NCBI GenBank assembly: GCA_011503125.2
Contig: WWBZ02000022.1
Span: 868,001-932,000, forward strand
Length of the DNA: 64,000 nucleotides
Origin: Botryosphaeria dothidea
Taxonomy: Eukaryota > Ascomycota > Dothideomycetes > Botryosphaeriales > Botryosphaeriaceae
Direction of reading: 5' to 3'
In this document: positions 42,790-55,999 of the stretch, piece by piece
Layout of the letters: each line of letters opens with the position of its first letter
Position numbering within the stretch: the first letter of the stretch is position 1
Made by a program: the position numbers and the translations under genes
The notes under the pieces: model-generated
Seen by the model: only the letters and a program-made list of their open reading frames with translations
Told to the model about the DNA's origin: nothing
The model's database searches: none

Positions 42790-45700
42790 GTAGGCTCTCC
42801 TCCTTAGAGGTAAGTTCCTACGAGCCTTTAGCCTAAGGGTCGAGGTTTTAAAGAATAACGTTTATAGAACGTATTAAGGGCCTTAAGGTCTTTAATAAGG
42901 TCGTAAGGTTCCTAGGTTAATATCGAGTAACCAGTCCATTTTACGAGGTATTTCGGTTGTCTCCGGGTTGCTTTAACGTCTAGAATCTCTTCTACCCGGT
43001 ACTCTTCTTCGCCGTTAATAATAACGGGCGGGAGCGGAGGTTAGACTTAATTAGGTAAGGGGTTAGAGGCCGCGGGTTCGAGTAAAGAGACGTAGAATAC
43101 GGGGTAGACTTTTATCGTCCTTAGTAGTTCTAGGCGATAGATATAAGTCGAGATCTTTCCTAGTATAGGAAAGGGGCTAAGGCGTTTAAAGTCGAGTTTA
43201 TCCGAAGGTCTTGTTGTCGAGATATACCGTCTTAGGAGCTAAACGAGGTTACTAGGCTTAAAGACGGGTAGCGAGATACGGTCTTTATTAGCTTATTCTA
43301 CGTAGGCATCTTATACGAATCGAATTTCTTAGCGAAGATAGTTTTCGAGGTTTTCGAGGTTCTCTTAGAAGAGACGTAGGGGTTCGAGTGGGGCTAAGAT
43401 CGGGTCTTTCCGTAGAATCTTATAACGAGGGTAGAAGCCGTAGTTTATAAAGAAGGGGGTAACCTTAGTCGTAGTCGAGATTATATTATTATAAGCGAAT
43501 TTAGTAAGGAAGAGAAAGTCGTTCTAATCGTCTTATTAGTACGAAACGTAGGTACGAAGGTATTGCTCGAGAATAGCGTTAATGCGCTCTATCTAGCCGT
43601 CGGTTTACGGATAGAAAGCCGTACTAAAGTTAGTCTTAATAGATAGGGATCTACTAAGAGCTCTAGTAAATTTAGAGGTAAAAATTAAGCCGCGGTTAGA
43701 TACGAAGTCGTCGGGTAAGCTATATAGTCGAAAAACGTAGTCTCGATAAAGCTTAGTAAGCTCTATCGAATCGAGGGTTATTTAGCAAGAAATAAAGTAA
43801 GCTATTTTAGTTAGTCGATCTACGACTACTAATATAGTATCGAACGAGTTAGACGTTAGAAGTCCCGTAATTAAATCGAGAGAAACGGATTACTAGCGGC
43901 GTTATAGCACTTTAAGAGGTTTTAAATATCTATAGGGGGTATATCGAGCGGGTTTAATTCTTTAGTAGGTCTTATAGTTTCGTATAAAACGAGCTACTAT
44001 CTAGCGTAGACCTAGCCACTAGAAATTACGAGTAACGAGTTTAAATATTACTACTTAGCCTAGGTATCTAGTAGCCGGGTACGAGTATCGAGAGCTAATA
44101 ATCCTTTAGCGGAGGCTTAGATCTTTAGAAATATAGATAAGTCTATTAACTAGTAAGAGACTATCGTTATCCTTAGAATATACGCCTAAATCTACCTTAG
44201 GATATCGAAGTACGTAGGTATCGAGTACGGTAAGAATCTCTTATCTAAGAGTATCCTTATCGAGTACTAAGCGAATTTTACTAGCTAGAGACGGTTCTAG
44301 CCTAGCGATTAAATAGCGAGTAGAAATAAGGGTCGAAATTTTAAATTTTTTAGAAGTAAGGATCGTAGTAGGGGGTAGGCGCCCCTCTCGAGCAGGGAGG
44401 TCTCCTAACCGTCTTATTAACGTATCCGCGCGTTAATTCTTAGTTCCTAGGCGGTAGACGATCTTAAAGTCGAGTTCTAAGAGTTTAATTACCTAGCGTG
44501 CTTACCGACGGTTTAAGATTTGCTTAGAGGCAAAGCTAGTTAAATTCGAGTAATCTATAAGAACGAGAAGTAGCGAGGAGAGGTTAATAACGAGGGAACG
44601 GTATTCCTTTAGAGCTTCTACGATAGCTAAGAGTTCCTTATCCCCGATACCGTAGTTCTACTCTACGGAGGTTATTTTCCGAGAGTAGTAGGCGATAGGA
44701 TATAGGATTCTTCTACTATTATCGTAGGTTACCTATTAGGATAAAATTACGGAGATAATAAAGTCGGATAAGTCGGTTTTAAGAATAGTTTCGAGTTAGG
44801 GGTCGAAGTGTCGGAGAATTAGGTAAGAGTAGAAGGCTTCCTTAAGATAAGTAAATACCTTATCCTATTCTTTTTCCTAAGTAAAACGAATATTCTTAGC
44901 TAGGAGCCTAAAGAGAGCTCTAGCTTTTCGAGAGTATCCTTTAATAAATCTTCGGTAAAAGTTTATAAAGCTAAGGAACGATTAAAGATCTTTAACTAAG
45001 CGAGGAGCCTCCTAGTCTCTTACGGCGGCTACCTTAGCCGGGTCTATAGAGATACCGTCTAGGAAGATAACGAAGCTAAGGAACGTAGTCGAAGTCGTAT
45101 AGAAGTCGTATTTTTCGCCTTTTACGTATAGGCCTACTTTACGAAGTTTTTCGAGAACTAATTAGACGTATTCGTAGTACTCCTCTTCTATTTCTAAGTA
45201 GATAAGGATATTATCTAAGTAGACGACGTACTAGCGGTCGAGATATTTACGTAGTATATCGTTAACGAATTATTAGTAGGTAGTAGGCGCATTCGTAAGG
45301 CTAAAGGGTATAATAAGGTACTCGTATAGGCTATAGCGAGTCCTAAAGGCGGTTAAATATTCGGAGCCTTCCTTAATCTAGATAAGGTTATAAGTACCGC
45401 GAAGGTCGAGTCGAGTAAAAATACGAGAGCCTTAAAGTTAACGGAGAGTCTCGTTAATTAAGGAGAGTAGATAACGGTTCTTTTTCGTAATACCGTTTAG
45501 TTCGCGATAATCTATATAAAAACGAAGGCCGCTACCTAGTTTCTTAATAAAGAGAATAGGGGACGTAGAGGATAAGGATAAGGGCCGAATAAAACCTTTC
45601 TTAAGGTTCTTATCAAGATATTCGCGTAGAGCCTTAAGCTCTAAATCGGATATTAAGTAGAGAGGACCGAATGGGGGTTTCTTACCCTCTTCTAGCGAAA

Positions 45701-47822
45701 TTTTATAATTAATATATCGATATAGGGGAAGCTTATCGGCCTCTTTCTTAGTAAAGAAAGGAAGAAGGTAGTAAAATCGAGCCGGGATTCGTAAGCGGAG
45801 GGTTTCGAGTTCTTATTCCGGGGTTTATTATTCCGTTTTTTTAAGGCTTTTAAGGTGTTCTTAGATTTCCTTAATTAATACGGTATAGATCCTAGTCTTA
45901 TCTCGTTAGATATAGCGGGTAAGGACGGCGTAGAATACCGTAGCGTAAGAGATCGAAGGCGAATTAGGAGGCGTAATCGTAGGTTATCGAGTAGGTAAGC
46001 AATTTACTTAGTAGAAAGGAGAAGCGAAGGTAATAGTATTCCTTAACTAGAGAATCTATGGATCGTATCTTTCTAGCTAAGGTTTTCTAAGAATAATAGA
46101 ATATTAACTAAGCTTAGTTACCTAAAAGGTAAGAAGTTCTTAGTATTAATTAATATCGAGTTAAAGGTCGGCTTTATAAGTAATCTACCTAGCTATAAAT
46201 CTATTAGCCAGCTCGAGGAATTTAGGTTATATTTTTTAACGAGTAGAGAGCGAGTGTTCCTTAATAAAAGTATTATCTATAAATAAGAACGAAGTACTAG
46301 AGTCTAGTATAGACGAGGTTTCGATTATATTATTAACTACTAACTTAAGAATAAGGAGTAGGCGTTTTCCGAGATTAATAGCGCGTGGTTTCGAGGTACG
46401 AGGTTCGGGGGGTAAAAATAAGAGTGTTCCGAGGTTCGAAGATAAAGAAGCAAGAATAGAGAATTAATTTAAAGTAGAAAGTAGCGGGGGGCTAGGTAGG
46501 TGCCGGGTACTACTTAGCCTTCTACGTTTTTTAATACGTAGAGAACTAAAGCCGTAGGAGAAGTTATAGGAGTCGAGGTTTTAGAGACGAGTAGACTTGT
46601 TACTAGTAGCGAGGTGGGCGGAGAGGGTATAGTTGTGGTCGAATTAAGGTTTAGATCCTTTAAACCCTTTGGACCCTTTGCCTTAGGGCACTTACGTACC
46701 TAGTAGTTCGGATTACTATAGTAAGCGTAGAGATTATTAGCTCTTCGGTACGCTTTTCGAGTAGAGGCATCTAGTTTTATAGGTTTACTTTAGGGGATCG
46801 AGGTTGGCGCGGGAGACGAGAATCGAGGGGTAGCTAGTATAGAGAGAGGAGTCGAGGTAGGGGTACGAGTTACGGGTGTCTTTTTCTTAATTATTCGAGT
46901 ATAGAGTTAGTTATCTAACGCAATATAGGTTTTAGCGAACTTTTTAAATTCTAGTAGTATAGAACGTCTAATAAGAAGATTCTTAAGGTTCTCCTTAAGG
47001 CTAAGGCGGAAGTAGTAAATCTTTACTACGTTTTCTTTCTAACTAAGAGTCGTAATAAGCGAGAGAAACCGTAAGTAGTAAGCCGAGTAGGACTTATCTT
47101 ATTTAAGCGCGAGGAGGGATCGTTTAGCCGTTGCGTAAGTATTAGGATTATTAAATACGGCCTTAAGAGCTTAGTAGAAGACCTTATAATTGTCGAAGTC
47201 TACGGAACCGTTCGAAGTAGAGACGTAAGGAGCAAATTAAGTGTAAGCCGTATCGCGAAGATATAATCTAGCGTAGGTAATCTTAGCTATATCCGTTATA
47301 AAAGTAGATAGGTCTAAGGTAAATTTAAGTTAAAGTTGCGTAGCGAAGTTCTAGAATCGAGTGCGTTCTCCTTTAAAGGGTTCTAGATCCGATATCTTAG
47401 AGATGCGGGGACGTAGGGTTTCTAAAGAAGATACCGTAGACGTAGTAGCCGGCGTGTTAGTAGGGAGGTTCGGGGCTAGTAGTTAGAGTCGGGCGAAGGC
47501 TTTATCTTAGCTAAAACCGTAGTAGTAAAAGATATAAGTAACTTAGGCGTTCGTAGTATTCTTAGAGATAGCTAGTAAATCGATATCGGATCTTAGGCAA
47601 GATTATCTTCCTCTAGCGTATATCTAGCTAAGAGTAACGCGTAGAGAAACCGGGATATCTTTAGGAAAGGTAGGACGAGCGTTAATAGGAGTAGGGACTT
47701 AATTAAGGACTTAGAAGAGCGTATCCTAAGGATTAGAAGGTATAGTTCTATTAACTATTTTAGGGATTATAGTCTAGGGCTTCGGCGAGAGCTTTAGGCC
47801 TACTAGAGAGAGTCTAGTAAAA

Positions 47823-48210
47823 TATAATAAACGGACCTTAGAGAGGGGGGCGGAGAGACGAGGTAATAAAGCCGGTAAAGATAGTAGAAGTAAAATAATA
47901 CCGAAGTATAAGGGTATAGTTTAAAGGGCGAGGGTACGAGGTGCGAGAGACGAGAAGCGAGGGACGAGGGACGAGGAACGAGGGACGAGGGAGGTAAGTA
48001 AGGTTTAATTTAAGGCGTACTAAGTTATACGCGAGGAATACTTATTACTAGACTAAAGAACTAACTATAAAGTAGAAGGGCGAGCTTTATATATATAAAG
48101 AACGAACTAAAATACTAGCTTCCTAATTTATAAGTAGGTAAGTCTAGATCTAGATTTTAAATTAACGAAGGTAAATAAGTAAGGGGTCTATATAAGCTAC
48201 GTTTATAATA
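47823..48210 (-). repeat. LTR of element A (right copy)
   Basis: 388 bases, the partner of 42402-42789. It is followed directly by the target duplication GTTCT. Confidence 0.85.
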
Positions 48211-48706
48211 GTTCTCCCTAGCGGTAATAAGGGGGAAAATCTATAGGTGGTTAGGGTGGGCTATAAGTAGTATATACATCCTACTATAAAAGTATACGTA
48301 CCCGCGTTCTCTCTAGCGGTAATAAGGGGGAGAAGAGCTAGCTAGGCGCTTCTAAAAATAAATTTTAAGAGCGCTTTACTAGCGCTTATAAATAGATAAG
48401 CCGGGACTTCTTACGGCTTAGTCTTAAGATTTATAGTTATCTCTCTCTATAGTTCCTTCCTCTTAGCTACTCTTCCTACTTTAGATACCGCTACCGGTAT
48501 ATAGAAAAAACTATACTAAATAGAGTATCTACGGATACTACTATTATAGATAGAAAAGATTTTTACCCGGGCTATCCTAAGAAAGTAGCTACGGTTTTCT
48601 CTTCTATATATCCTTATAGATAGCTATAGCTATATAGACTCTTTAAAGAGCTAAATTAGCTTAAAATTAAATTTATCTATCTATCTATCTATTATTAATA
48701 TATAGA

Positions 48707-48883
48707 TACGTAGCGGTCTAAAATAAGATATTTAGTTCTTTCTATTTATTAATCCGATACGTAGAAGATATATACGTAGATTACGTACTATATTAAGCCT
48801 ATTCGGGAACGCCCGGACTAGCTCGCTTACTTCTCTATCTAGAATAGATAAGTATCTAATATAGAATAGAGCTATATTCTTAA
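48707..48883. other. Unassigned block between SINE copy 1 and the resuming element C
   Basis: About 177 bases that have no counterpart in the other gypsy elements. In element A the same pol region runs on without them. The short sequence ATACTT borders the combined insertion on both sides (about 42238-42243 and 48881), so the block may be the remainder of a further insertion into which the SINE later jumped. Confidence 0.4.
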
Positions 48884-48957
48884 TACTTTTCGCCTTTAAT
48901 ATAAAGGCCTACTTATAGAAGTACTTTAAGAATTTATCGAACGTATAAATCGTATTC

Positions 48958-49151
48958 TATTAGTCTTAAGAGGTATTTTATATTAAACTACTTAGAAAAG
49001 TAAACTAAAGAGAAAAAAAAGAAGAAGAGAAGAAAGAAAGACTATATACTAGGTTGCTAACTAATAGCCTTAGCGGAAGTTAGATAATTCCCGTTAAGAC
49101 CGCCGGGTAGGTACCCGGCGGTTCGTCCCTTACTTAGGCGCAGGCCTAATA
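48958..49151 (-). repeat. LTR of element B (left copy)
   Basis: 194 bases starting TATTAGTC and ending GCCTAATA, matching 55387-55580. It contains an inverted pair around CCGCCGGGTAGGTACCCGGCGG that can form a hairpin. Confidence 0.85.
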
Positions 49152-49755
49152 CTACCCCCCTCTCTATCTAGCGAGGTCTCTTAAGCTCTAACGAACTCGT
49201 CCGGAGGGCGTAGTACCCGTAGGTATACTCTATAGTAGTCGAGGACGCGCTTAGCGGCGTTAGTAAAGTCGGTCTAGGGCTACTAAGGCGGGTTTAAGTT
49301 CTAGTTACTTTAGTTACTAGCGTACGTTACTTTATATTAGCGCCTAAAGCGGCGTATTTCTCTATAGTCTATAACCTCGACTACCTCCTACTCGGGGTAG
49401 GATTCGTCTTCGTCTAATACGTGCTATAGTATTTCGGGTCCCGGAGATAAGTACTAGCCCGGAAATAGATTTAAGGATACGGGGCGGAGCTTATAAGGGG
49501 AGAAGATAGCGATAAGTCCGTCCGCGCGTTTATCTTCTAGAATATCGAGCTCGTAAGCTTTATTATTAATTACTCGCTTAATTCTCTAGAGACCGTAGTA
49601 TTTCTAGTCTAGCCCTTTATTTAGGCGTCCGCTAGCGAAGTTCTTAGTACTAACGTAGACTAGGTCTCCGACTTAGTAGTTTAGGTAGGCTTAACGGTGC
49701 TTATTAGCTTACCGAGCTTATTCTTCTTAAGCCTATTTAATTATATTATAGAGTT

Positions 49756-50272
49756 AGCGGGGTAGTATATTAGTAGCATATACTTCTACGGTAACCTAGC
49801 CTTTCTAGGGTAGTATAGATTCTAAGTTTAAATCTTAGACCGCTTACCTACTCGTAGTATATACGTTCTACGTTAAAAGTATACGTATCCGCGTTCTCTC
49901 TAGCGGTAATAAGAGGAAGAAGGGCTAGCTAGGCGCTTCTAAAAATAAATTTTAAGAGCGCTTTACTAGCGCTTATAAATAGATAAGCCGGGACTTCTTA
50001 CGGCTTAGTCTTAAGATTTATAGTTACCTCTCTCTATAGTTTCTTTCTCTTAGCTACTCTTTCTACTTTAGATACCGTTACCGGTATATAGAAAAAAACT
50101 ATACTAAATAGAGTATCTATAGATACTACTATTATAGATAGAGAAGGTTTTTACCTAGGCTATTCTAAGAAAGTAGCTACGGTTTTTCCTTCTATATATA
50201 CTCTTATAGATAGCTATAGCTATATAGACCCTTCGAGGAGCTAAATTAGCTTAATTAAATTTATCTATCTAT
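49756..50272 (+). mobile_element. SINE copy 2, inside element B
   Basis: 517 bases, flanked by an 11-base duplication ATTATAGAGTT at 49745-49755 and 50273-50283. The A-box-like TAGTATATTAG is at 49763-49773. The B box has become AGTTTAAATCT near 49824. It shares its body with copy 1 from CTAGCTAGGCGCTTC to the end and lacks copy 1's internal duplication. It ends in TTTATCTATCTAT. Confidence 0.82.
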
Positions 50273-53200
50273 ATTATAGAGTTTCTTATCTAAGGCTTTT
50301 CTACGGGCTAGAATTCTATTAGCCTTTTTTATAAAGGCGTTTCTTTCTTCGCTTAGTAGTAGAGGTTTAATACTAATATATAGTTTAAACCCGTTATTAG
50401 CGAAGAAAGATAATATTCTAGTAGTACGGCTAACGTAGTTATTAAGTGCGAATTCTATCTTATATAGAAAGTATATCTAGTTAGCTTAGCTATAGTCGAC
50501 GTAGATCCGGAGGTAGTTTTTAACTAATCGATTAGTAACTTCGGACTATTCGTCGGTTTTAGGGTAATAGGCTAAGAAGTACTTAATCTTAACTACGAAT
50601 CCTTTATAAAGGCGCTTCTAGAGACGAGAGATTATAGCGCTTCTATTATCGTTAATAAATTCGTCCGGTAGTTCTTTTACTAAGATTAAGCGACGGTCTA
50701 TAGCTTCGTATAAAGTATCCGCGTCTAGCGATAGCAGGCCTTTAATAATAACTTCCTTTATAAGGCGGTCGACTATAATTAAGACGTAGCGGTAGCTAAC
50801 GCCTTTCTAGATTAACTTAGGAAGTTTCTCGATAAAGTCGAAGGTAATACTTCTCTAGGCGCGGTATAGAGGCTCGAGGGGGTTTAGATATCCCTACTTC
50901 TTTTCGTTAGAAGCCTTTACCCTAATATAGTCCGTATAATTAGTTATAAAACGGTAGTAATCGGTTCTTAGGCCGGGCTAGAAGTAGTTTCGTAAGATTA
51001 GTTTAAAGAGTTACTTATATTCTAGGTATCCGAAGCGGTTTAGTAAGTAGTAGAGCTATAAAATACGGAGGCGGAGAGGGTCGGAATTAGATATAAAGAG
51101 ATAGCCTTTAACGAAGAGGCGGTTATTCTTAGTTAAGAGATAGCTCGAGTATAGGCGATAGCTCTTCTTAACTAGCGTAGAAGAAAGCTTCTAAAGTTTC
51201 TATTCGACTACGAACTTTAGTAGCGGAAGGTCTAGGTCTTCTTAGTATACGGTTTAGATAAGAGTTTCTAGTAGAGAGTCGTCTAGTACTAGGGTATTCT
51301 CGTTAGAAGCGTCGTTATCTTCTTCTAGTTATTCGTTATCTTAGCTAGCCGTTACTAGGATAGCGATTAGAGCTAATATAGCTAGACGGATATCCTCGTT
51401 AAGATTTTCTTACTTAAGAACCGTCTAGAACTAGTACCGGCGGCGGGCATCGTCGGCGTCTTATAGTAGATCCTACGAGCGTCGGGTAAGAGCGTCCGGT
51501 TTCTCTTCTTATTTCTCTAGTCGGTATATAATCTTAAAGTTAAATTCGGAGAGGAATTAGGCCTAGCGGGCTTGCCTACGGTTTAGATTCTTAGTAGTTA
51601 TAAAGTATTCTAGACTACGGTAGTCTAAATATACTTTAACCGGTTTCGAGGGGTCCGTTCTAACGAGTTCGGGTCTCTAGAGTTTAAAGCTTTTAACGAT
51701 AGCTAGAAGTTTCTTATTATAGATTTCGTAGTTATATTCCGCGGGGGATATCTTTCTTAAGAAGAAGGCGACGGGGCGTAGAACTCTATTAACTACCTAG
51801 AAGAGTACTCCGGTAGTAACGAAGTTAGAGGCGTCCGTTTCTACCTAGGTTTCCTTCTTAGAATCGAAGTAAGCGAGGATTAATACGGAGGAGAAGGCCT
51901 TCTTAAGGGCCTTAAAGACGCTTTAGTAGGCGGGAGACTAGTCGAAGTCTATATAGCGTTTTCGGGTACGTTCTTTCTTATCCTCGTAGTTTTCCCCTCT
52001 AGTTAGGGCTACGAGAGGCCGGGTAAGGTTCGAGAATCCTTAGATAAATCTTCTATAGAAGTTCGCGAAGCCGAGAAAGGCTTATACGTCTTTTACTCCC
52101 TTAAGAGCTTCCTATTCTAGAATCGTTTCTATCTTTTCGGGGTCTATACGAATTCTATCTTTTCCTATAATAAGGCCTAGATACTTTACCTTAGTTTAAA
52201 GAAACTTATACTTATTAATATTAATATAGAGCTTCCTAGTAAGGAGCCGGTCTACTACCTTCTAGACGTGTTCCTCGTATTTCTCGAGCGTCTTACTAAA
52301 TACTAGAATATCGTCTAAGTAGGCTATAGCCTAGAGATCTAGGTACTCCTTAAGAGAGTTATTAATATAGCTCTAAAAAATCCCGGGGGCGTTATAAAGT
52401 CCGAAAGATATAATAAGGTATTTAAATTATCCGTAGCGTGTGGTAAAGGCCGTTTTCTATTCGTCTCTAGCGGTAATACGGATACGGTTAAAGACTATAA
52501 TAACGTCTAGTATAGTAAAGTAGTTATAACCTCTAAGCTTCTAGAGGGTCTCGTTAACGTTAGAAATCGAGTATCGGTTCTTAATAGTAACGTCGTTAAG
52601 GCCTCGGTAGTCTATATAGACGCGGAGGCCTCTAGAAGGTTTTCTAACGATAAGGATAGGCGAGACGGTAGATAACGAGCTTAGGCGGATAAAGCCTTTA
52701 GCCTAAAGCTCGTCTATATACTATTTAACTACCTCGAGTTTCTAGAAAGCTATTAGGCGGTAATCCCGGATAAAGAGGGACTTCTTTTTATTAAGAATCT
52801 CGATTTAATAGTCCTTCTTATTATACTCTAGAAGGTTATTAGTATTTTATTTTATAAAAGCTTCTACTCGGGAGTATAGAAACTAAGGAAGTCTTACTAG
52901 AAGTTTCTTGCGGGATAGTAGGGGCTTTTCTTAGTAGAACTTATCGTAGTCTTCTAGTCGGATTACGTTTATAGTAGCGGCGTATAGTCTAAAATCCTCT
53001 CTAGTCTTTAGATAAACTAAGCCGGCTAAATAGTTAGGATTACGAGTAAGGCGGTAGAATTCTTTAGCGTTAATAAACGTAATATCGAATTTTTTTTTAG
53101 CCTTCTTTACTACTCGAGAGGTATTAGTTAAGTAGAAGAGATAGGGCCTATCCGAAGGAAGGCATCCGCTATTTAGATAGTATTCGCTAGTAAAGAGTAT

Positions 53201-55386
53201 AGTTCTATTCTTATAGCTAATAAGAGGATCGTAAGTAGCTAGCTAGAGGTCTTCTAGTATTAGTACGTAGGTAGAAATCTTAGTAATAAAATAGTAGACT
53301 TAGTCGGAGTAGCCGTTAATATTAACGTCTACGAGAGCTACGTAGGTAATAGAAGATATAAGAGAGCCGTCGGCGTTATTAAGGCGGACTAGCTTCTCTA
53401 GGCGGAAGGTTAGAATTCTATTTACGCGTATAAAGTTATAGTCTAAGGTATTTACTTTAGCATCACCGTCTACTAAGGTATTTTATAATATTTCTTAAAT
53501 TCTTAACTTAAAAACTAGGTATTTACTAGTAGTAACCGAACGCGAGTTAAGTATTAAGACTTAATACTCGGCTTATACTAGCGGCGTCTAAGCCGGAGGT
53601 AAAAGAAGACTTAGTAAAGGAGATATAGCTTTTTCTTTTAGTTTCTATCCGCGACTTTAGATAGAAACTATTCTTTTAACTCCTCGTTAGAGGAGTTAGA
53701 GGGAAGTTTTTAGATAATAGCGGAGATCTTCTAAGGAGCGTTCTTAGGGTAGTAGAAGTCCGTTCTAATATACCCGAATCCGCGGTATAACTAGTAGCGC
53801 CCTTATTTATTTAGTTACTTACGGTCCCTATTAGTAAGCTTTAGAGAGTTATCTATAGGCTCGTACTAGGCCTTAGTCTACTAGGTAGGCTTAATAGCCG
53901 TTAGTATCTACTTCCGTTTAGAGATAGTAGTAGTTTTCTTAGTTTTAGTAGTAGTAGTACTAGTAGTAGTCTCTCGGGGTTTTACGGCTCTAGCTACTCT
54001 CTCGCGGCGAGGATAGTAGCTATTAATAGCTAGCTACGCCTCTTCGCTTCGTCGAAGATTCTCGAGTACTTAGCGGAGGTTAGAGTAGTATTAGCTTCTT
54101 ATACCTAAAGTAAGGCTAGAACGGTAGATAACTAATAGTTAACGTAAACGCTCGTCTAGCGGGGTACTAGCTCGAGTCTATAGTTAAGAGAGGCGGTTAA
54201 AGTACTACGTAACGTTTTTACTAAGGTTTTATTTAATAGAGCGTAGTTCCTAAAGGGCCTATTTCTTTATATTATTAATACCGGCGAAGAACTTAACTTT
54301 CTTAAAAAAGGCGCTAAGTATAGCGGCGTAGTTTAACTAAGTAAACTAGGCGCGTAGGGAGTCGAAGAGCGAGAAGTCTAGTTACGAGAGGGCGTATAAG
54401 ATAGCTCTCTTATTAGTATCGTAGAGCGGGACGTCGTCTTTAAGTTTTTAGTTAACCTCGTACCTCTAGGCCGTATACTTCTTAAATATCCCGTTAAACT
54501 TATTTTTAGGGTTACGGCTACGAGGCCGGTAGTTACTAAGAGCTACTATACGAACCGTAGAGGCTTCTAAGAAGGCTTAGCTACTCGATCTATCTACGCG
54601 TACCGTATACTAAGAGCGGAGGTCTTATTCTTTCTCGGAGTCTAAGAAGTTTCTTTAGATAGGCCTTAGAGAAGAGCGGGTTCTCGGGTTTTCCTATAGT
54701 TAAAGCTAAAGCTTTTATAACTCTCGTTTACGCTAGCTAAGGCGTTCTCGGAGCTTACTATTTTCCTTCTTATACTTACGATACTTATAGAGGGCTAAGA
54801 CGTAGTCCGGATATTAGCGAACGTTCTAATTACTAATAGCCTCTTCTAGTTCCCGTTAGTTTCGTTCGTATCTACTATCTACCTTAATCTAGTCGTAGAT
54901 AAGGTTTTTTAGGTTCTAGAGCTCGGTAGAGTTCTAGAAGTTATTATAGAAAGCTTCGATATTAGGAAAGTCGTAGTAAGAGAGATATATAGAATTAGTT
55001 ATATAGTAGGCTAGGCTCCTACGGAGGTCGATAGGTAAAGTTCTTAGGCGGGGGGTTAGAGAGGGTTCGGCTACGCTAAAAGAGACTCGAGAAGAGCTAT
55101 AAGTAGCTCGTTCTTTTTCTTTATCTTAGGTAGTAGAGAGTCCGGGTTAGTCGGAGTCTCTTAAGGTTATAGTTAGTTCTATAAGAATAGGGGCGTTTTC
55201 TATAGATTAGAGCGTAGTAGAGTCGTTATTCTTATTCTCGAGGATACCGGCGCGGCTCTAGTACCGTATAGTAGGTTCGGAGTAGCCCGCTTAAGCTAGT
55301 TATAGTCTAGATAGTATTCTAAGGTTTAGGCGAAGAGCGGCCTAAGCTTCGTAACTTCGAACGTAGTAAAAGGAAGTTTACTTTTA

Positions 55387-55580
55387 TATTAGTCTTAAGA
55401 GGTATTTTATATTAAACTACTTAGAAAAGTAAACTAAAGAGAAAAGAAAGAGAAAGAAAAGAAAGAAAGACTATATACTAGGTTGCTAACTAATAGCCTT
55501 AGCGGAAGTTAGGTAATTCCCGTTAAAACCGCCGGGTAGGTACCCGGCGGTTCGTCCCTTGCTTAGGCGTAGGCCTAATA
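55387..55580 (-). repeat. LTR of element B (right copy)
   Basis: 194 bases, the partner of 48958-49151, with a small difference in the purine-rich run near 55440-55465. It is followed by the target duplication TATTC. Confidence 0.85.
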
Positions 55581-55999
55581 TATTCTTATTAGTTCTTTAA
55601 GTAGATTAAAACGTCGTCTAAATAGACTATATAAAACCTATCTAGAAATATACGGAGAACGTTATTAATAAATTACTAGTAAGTAGCGGAGGCGTTAGTT
55701 AAACTAAAGAATATAACTATATACTCGAAGAGTCTATAACGAGTACGGAAGGCTATAAGATACTTATTACTCTTTTAAATACGAATTAAGTTAAAAGCTC
55801 TACGTAGATTAAGTTTAGTAAAAACTTTAGCCTTTTAAAGCTATTAAAGAGTATTATTAATTCGTAGTAAGAGATAACGATTCTTTTTAGTAATAGTATT
55901 AAGTTCTCTATAATTAATATAGAGTCTAATACTACTATTATCGGGTTTTTAAATAAAAAAGATTAGATATAAGATAGTAAAGCCGAAATAATAGTATTA

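Larger units (their letters stand above)
42402..48210 (-). mobile_element. Complete gypsy LTR retrotransposon A
   Basis: 5,809-base element with two 388-base LTRs (42402-42789 and 47823-48210) and a 5-base target duplication, GTTCT, at 42397-42401 and 48211-48215. The terminal dinucleotides now read TA...TA, the expected RIP product of TG...CA. A pyrimidine run after the left LTR (CTCTCCTCCTT) is the complement of the polypurine tract, so the element lies on the minus strand. Its pol shows RT YVVYLDNILI at 45201-45230, where the second catalytic Asp has become Asn. It also shows an integrase segment at about 43586-43622, FYP-stop-TDG-stop-IER, with two Gln codons lost. The left LTR contains a GACGAGGGACGAG-type minisatellite. 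Confidence 0.85.
42262..48690 (+). mobile_element. SINE copy 1, interrupted by element A
   Basis: A tRNA-derived SINE inserted in element C and flanked by a 16-base direct duplication, at 42246-42261 and 48691-48706. It is itself cut at 42401 by element A and continues at 48211. The head has an A-box-like TAGTATACTAG (42267-42277) and a B-box-like AGTTCGAATCT (42329-42339). The end is a run of TATC units (about 48673-48690). Its own sequence is about 620 bases because a 90-base segment is duplicated inside (the CCCGCGTTCT unit at 42392 and 48301). Confidence 0.7.
48958..55580 (-). mobile_element. Complete gypsy LTR retrotransposon B
   Basis: 6,623 bases including an inserted SINE. The 194-base LTRs are at 48958-49151 and 55387-55580. 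A 5-base target duplication, TATTC, is present at 48953-48957 and 55581-55585. The pyrimidine-rich CTACCCCCCTCTCT just inside the left LTR is the complement of the polypurine tract, giving minus orientation. RT keeps its catalytic motif AIAYLDDILVFSK at about 52292-52330. Integrase shows YYPKTDE-stop-SEVTNRL at about 50528-50570. Gag should lie at the right, about 53.5-55.4 kb, but I cannot recognise it. Many stops rule out a product. Confidence 0.85.

Noticed and set aside
48660..48700. TATC repeats as a CRISPR-like or centromere-like array
   Set aside because: The run is short, lacks spacers, and is explained as the SINE tail.
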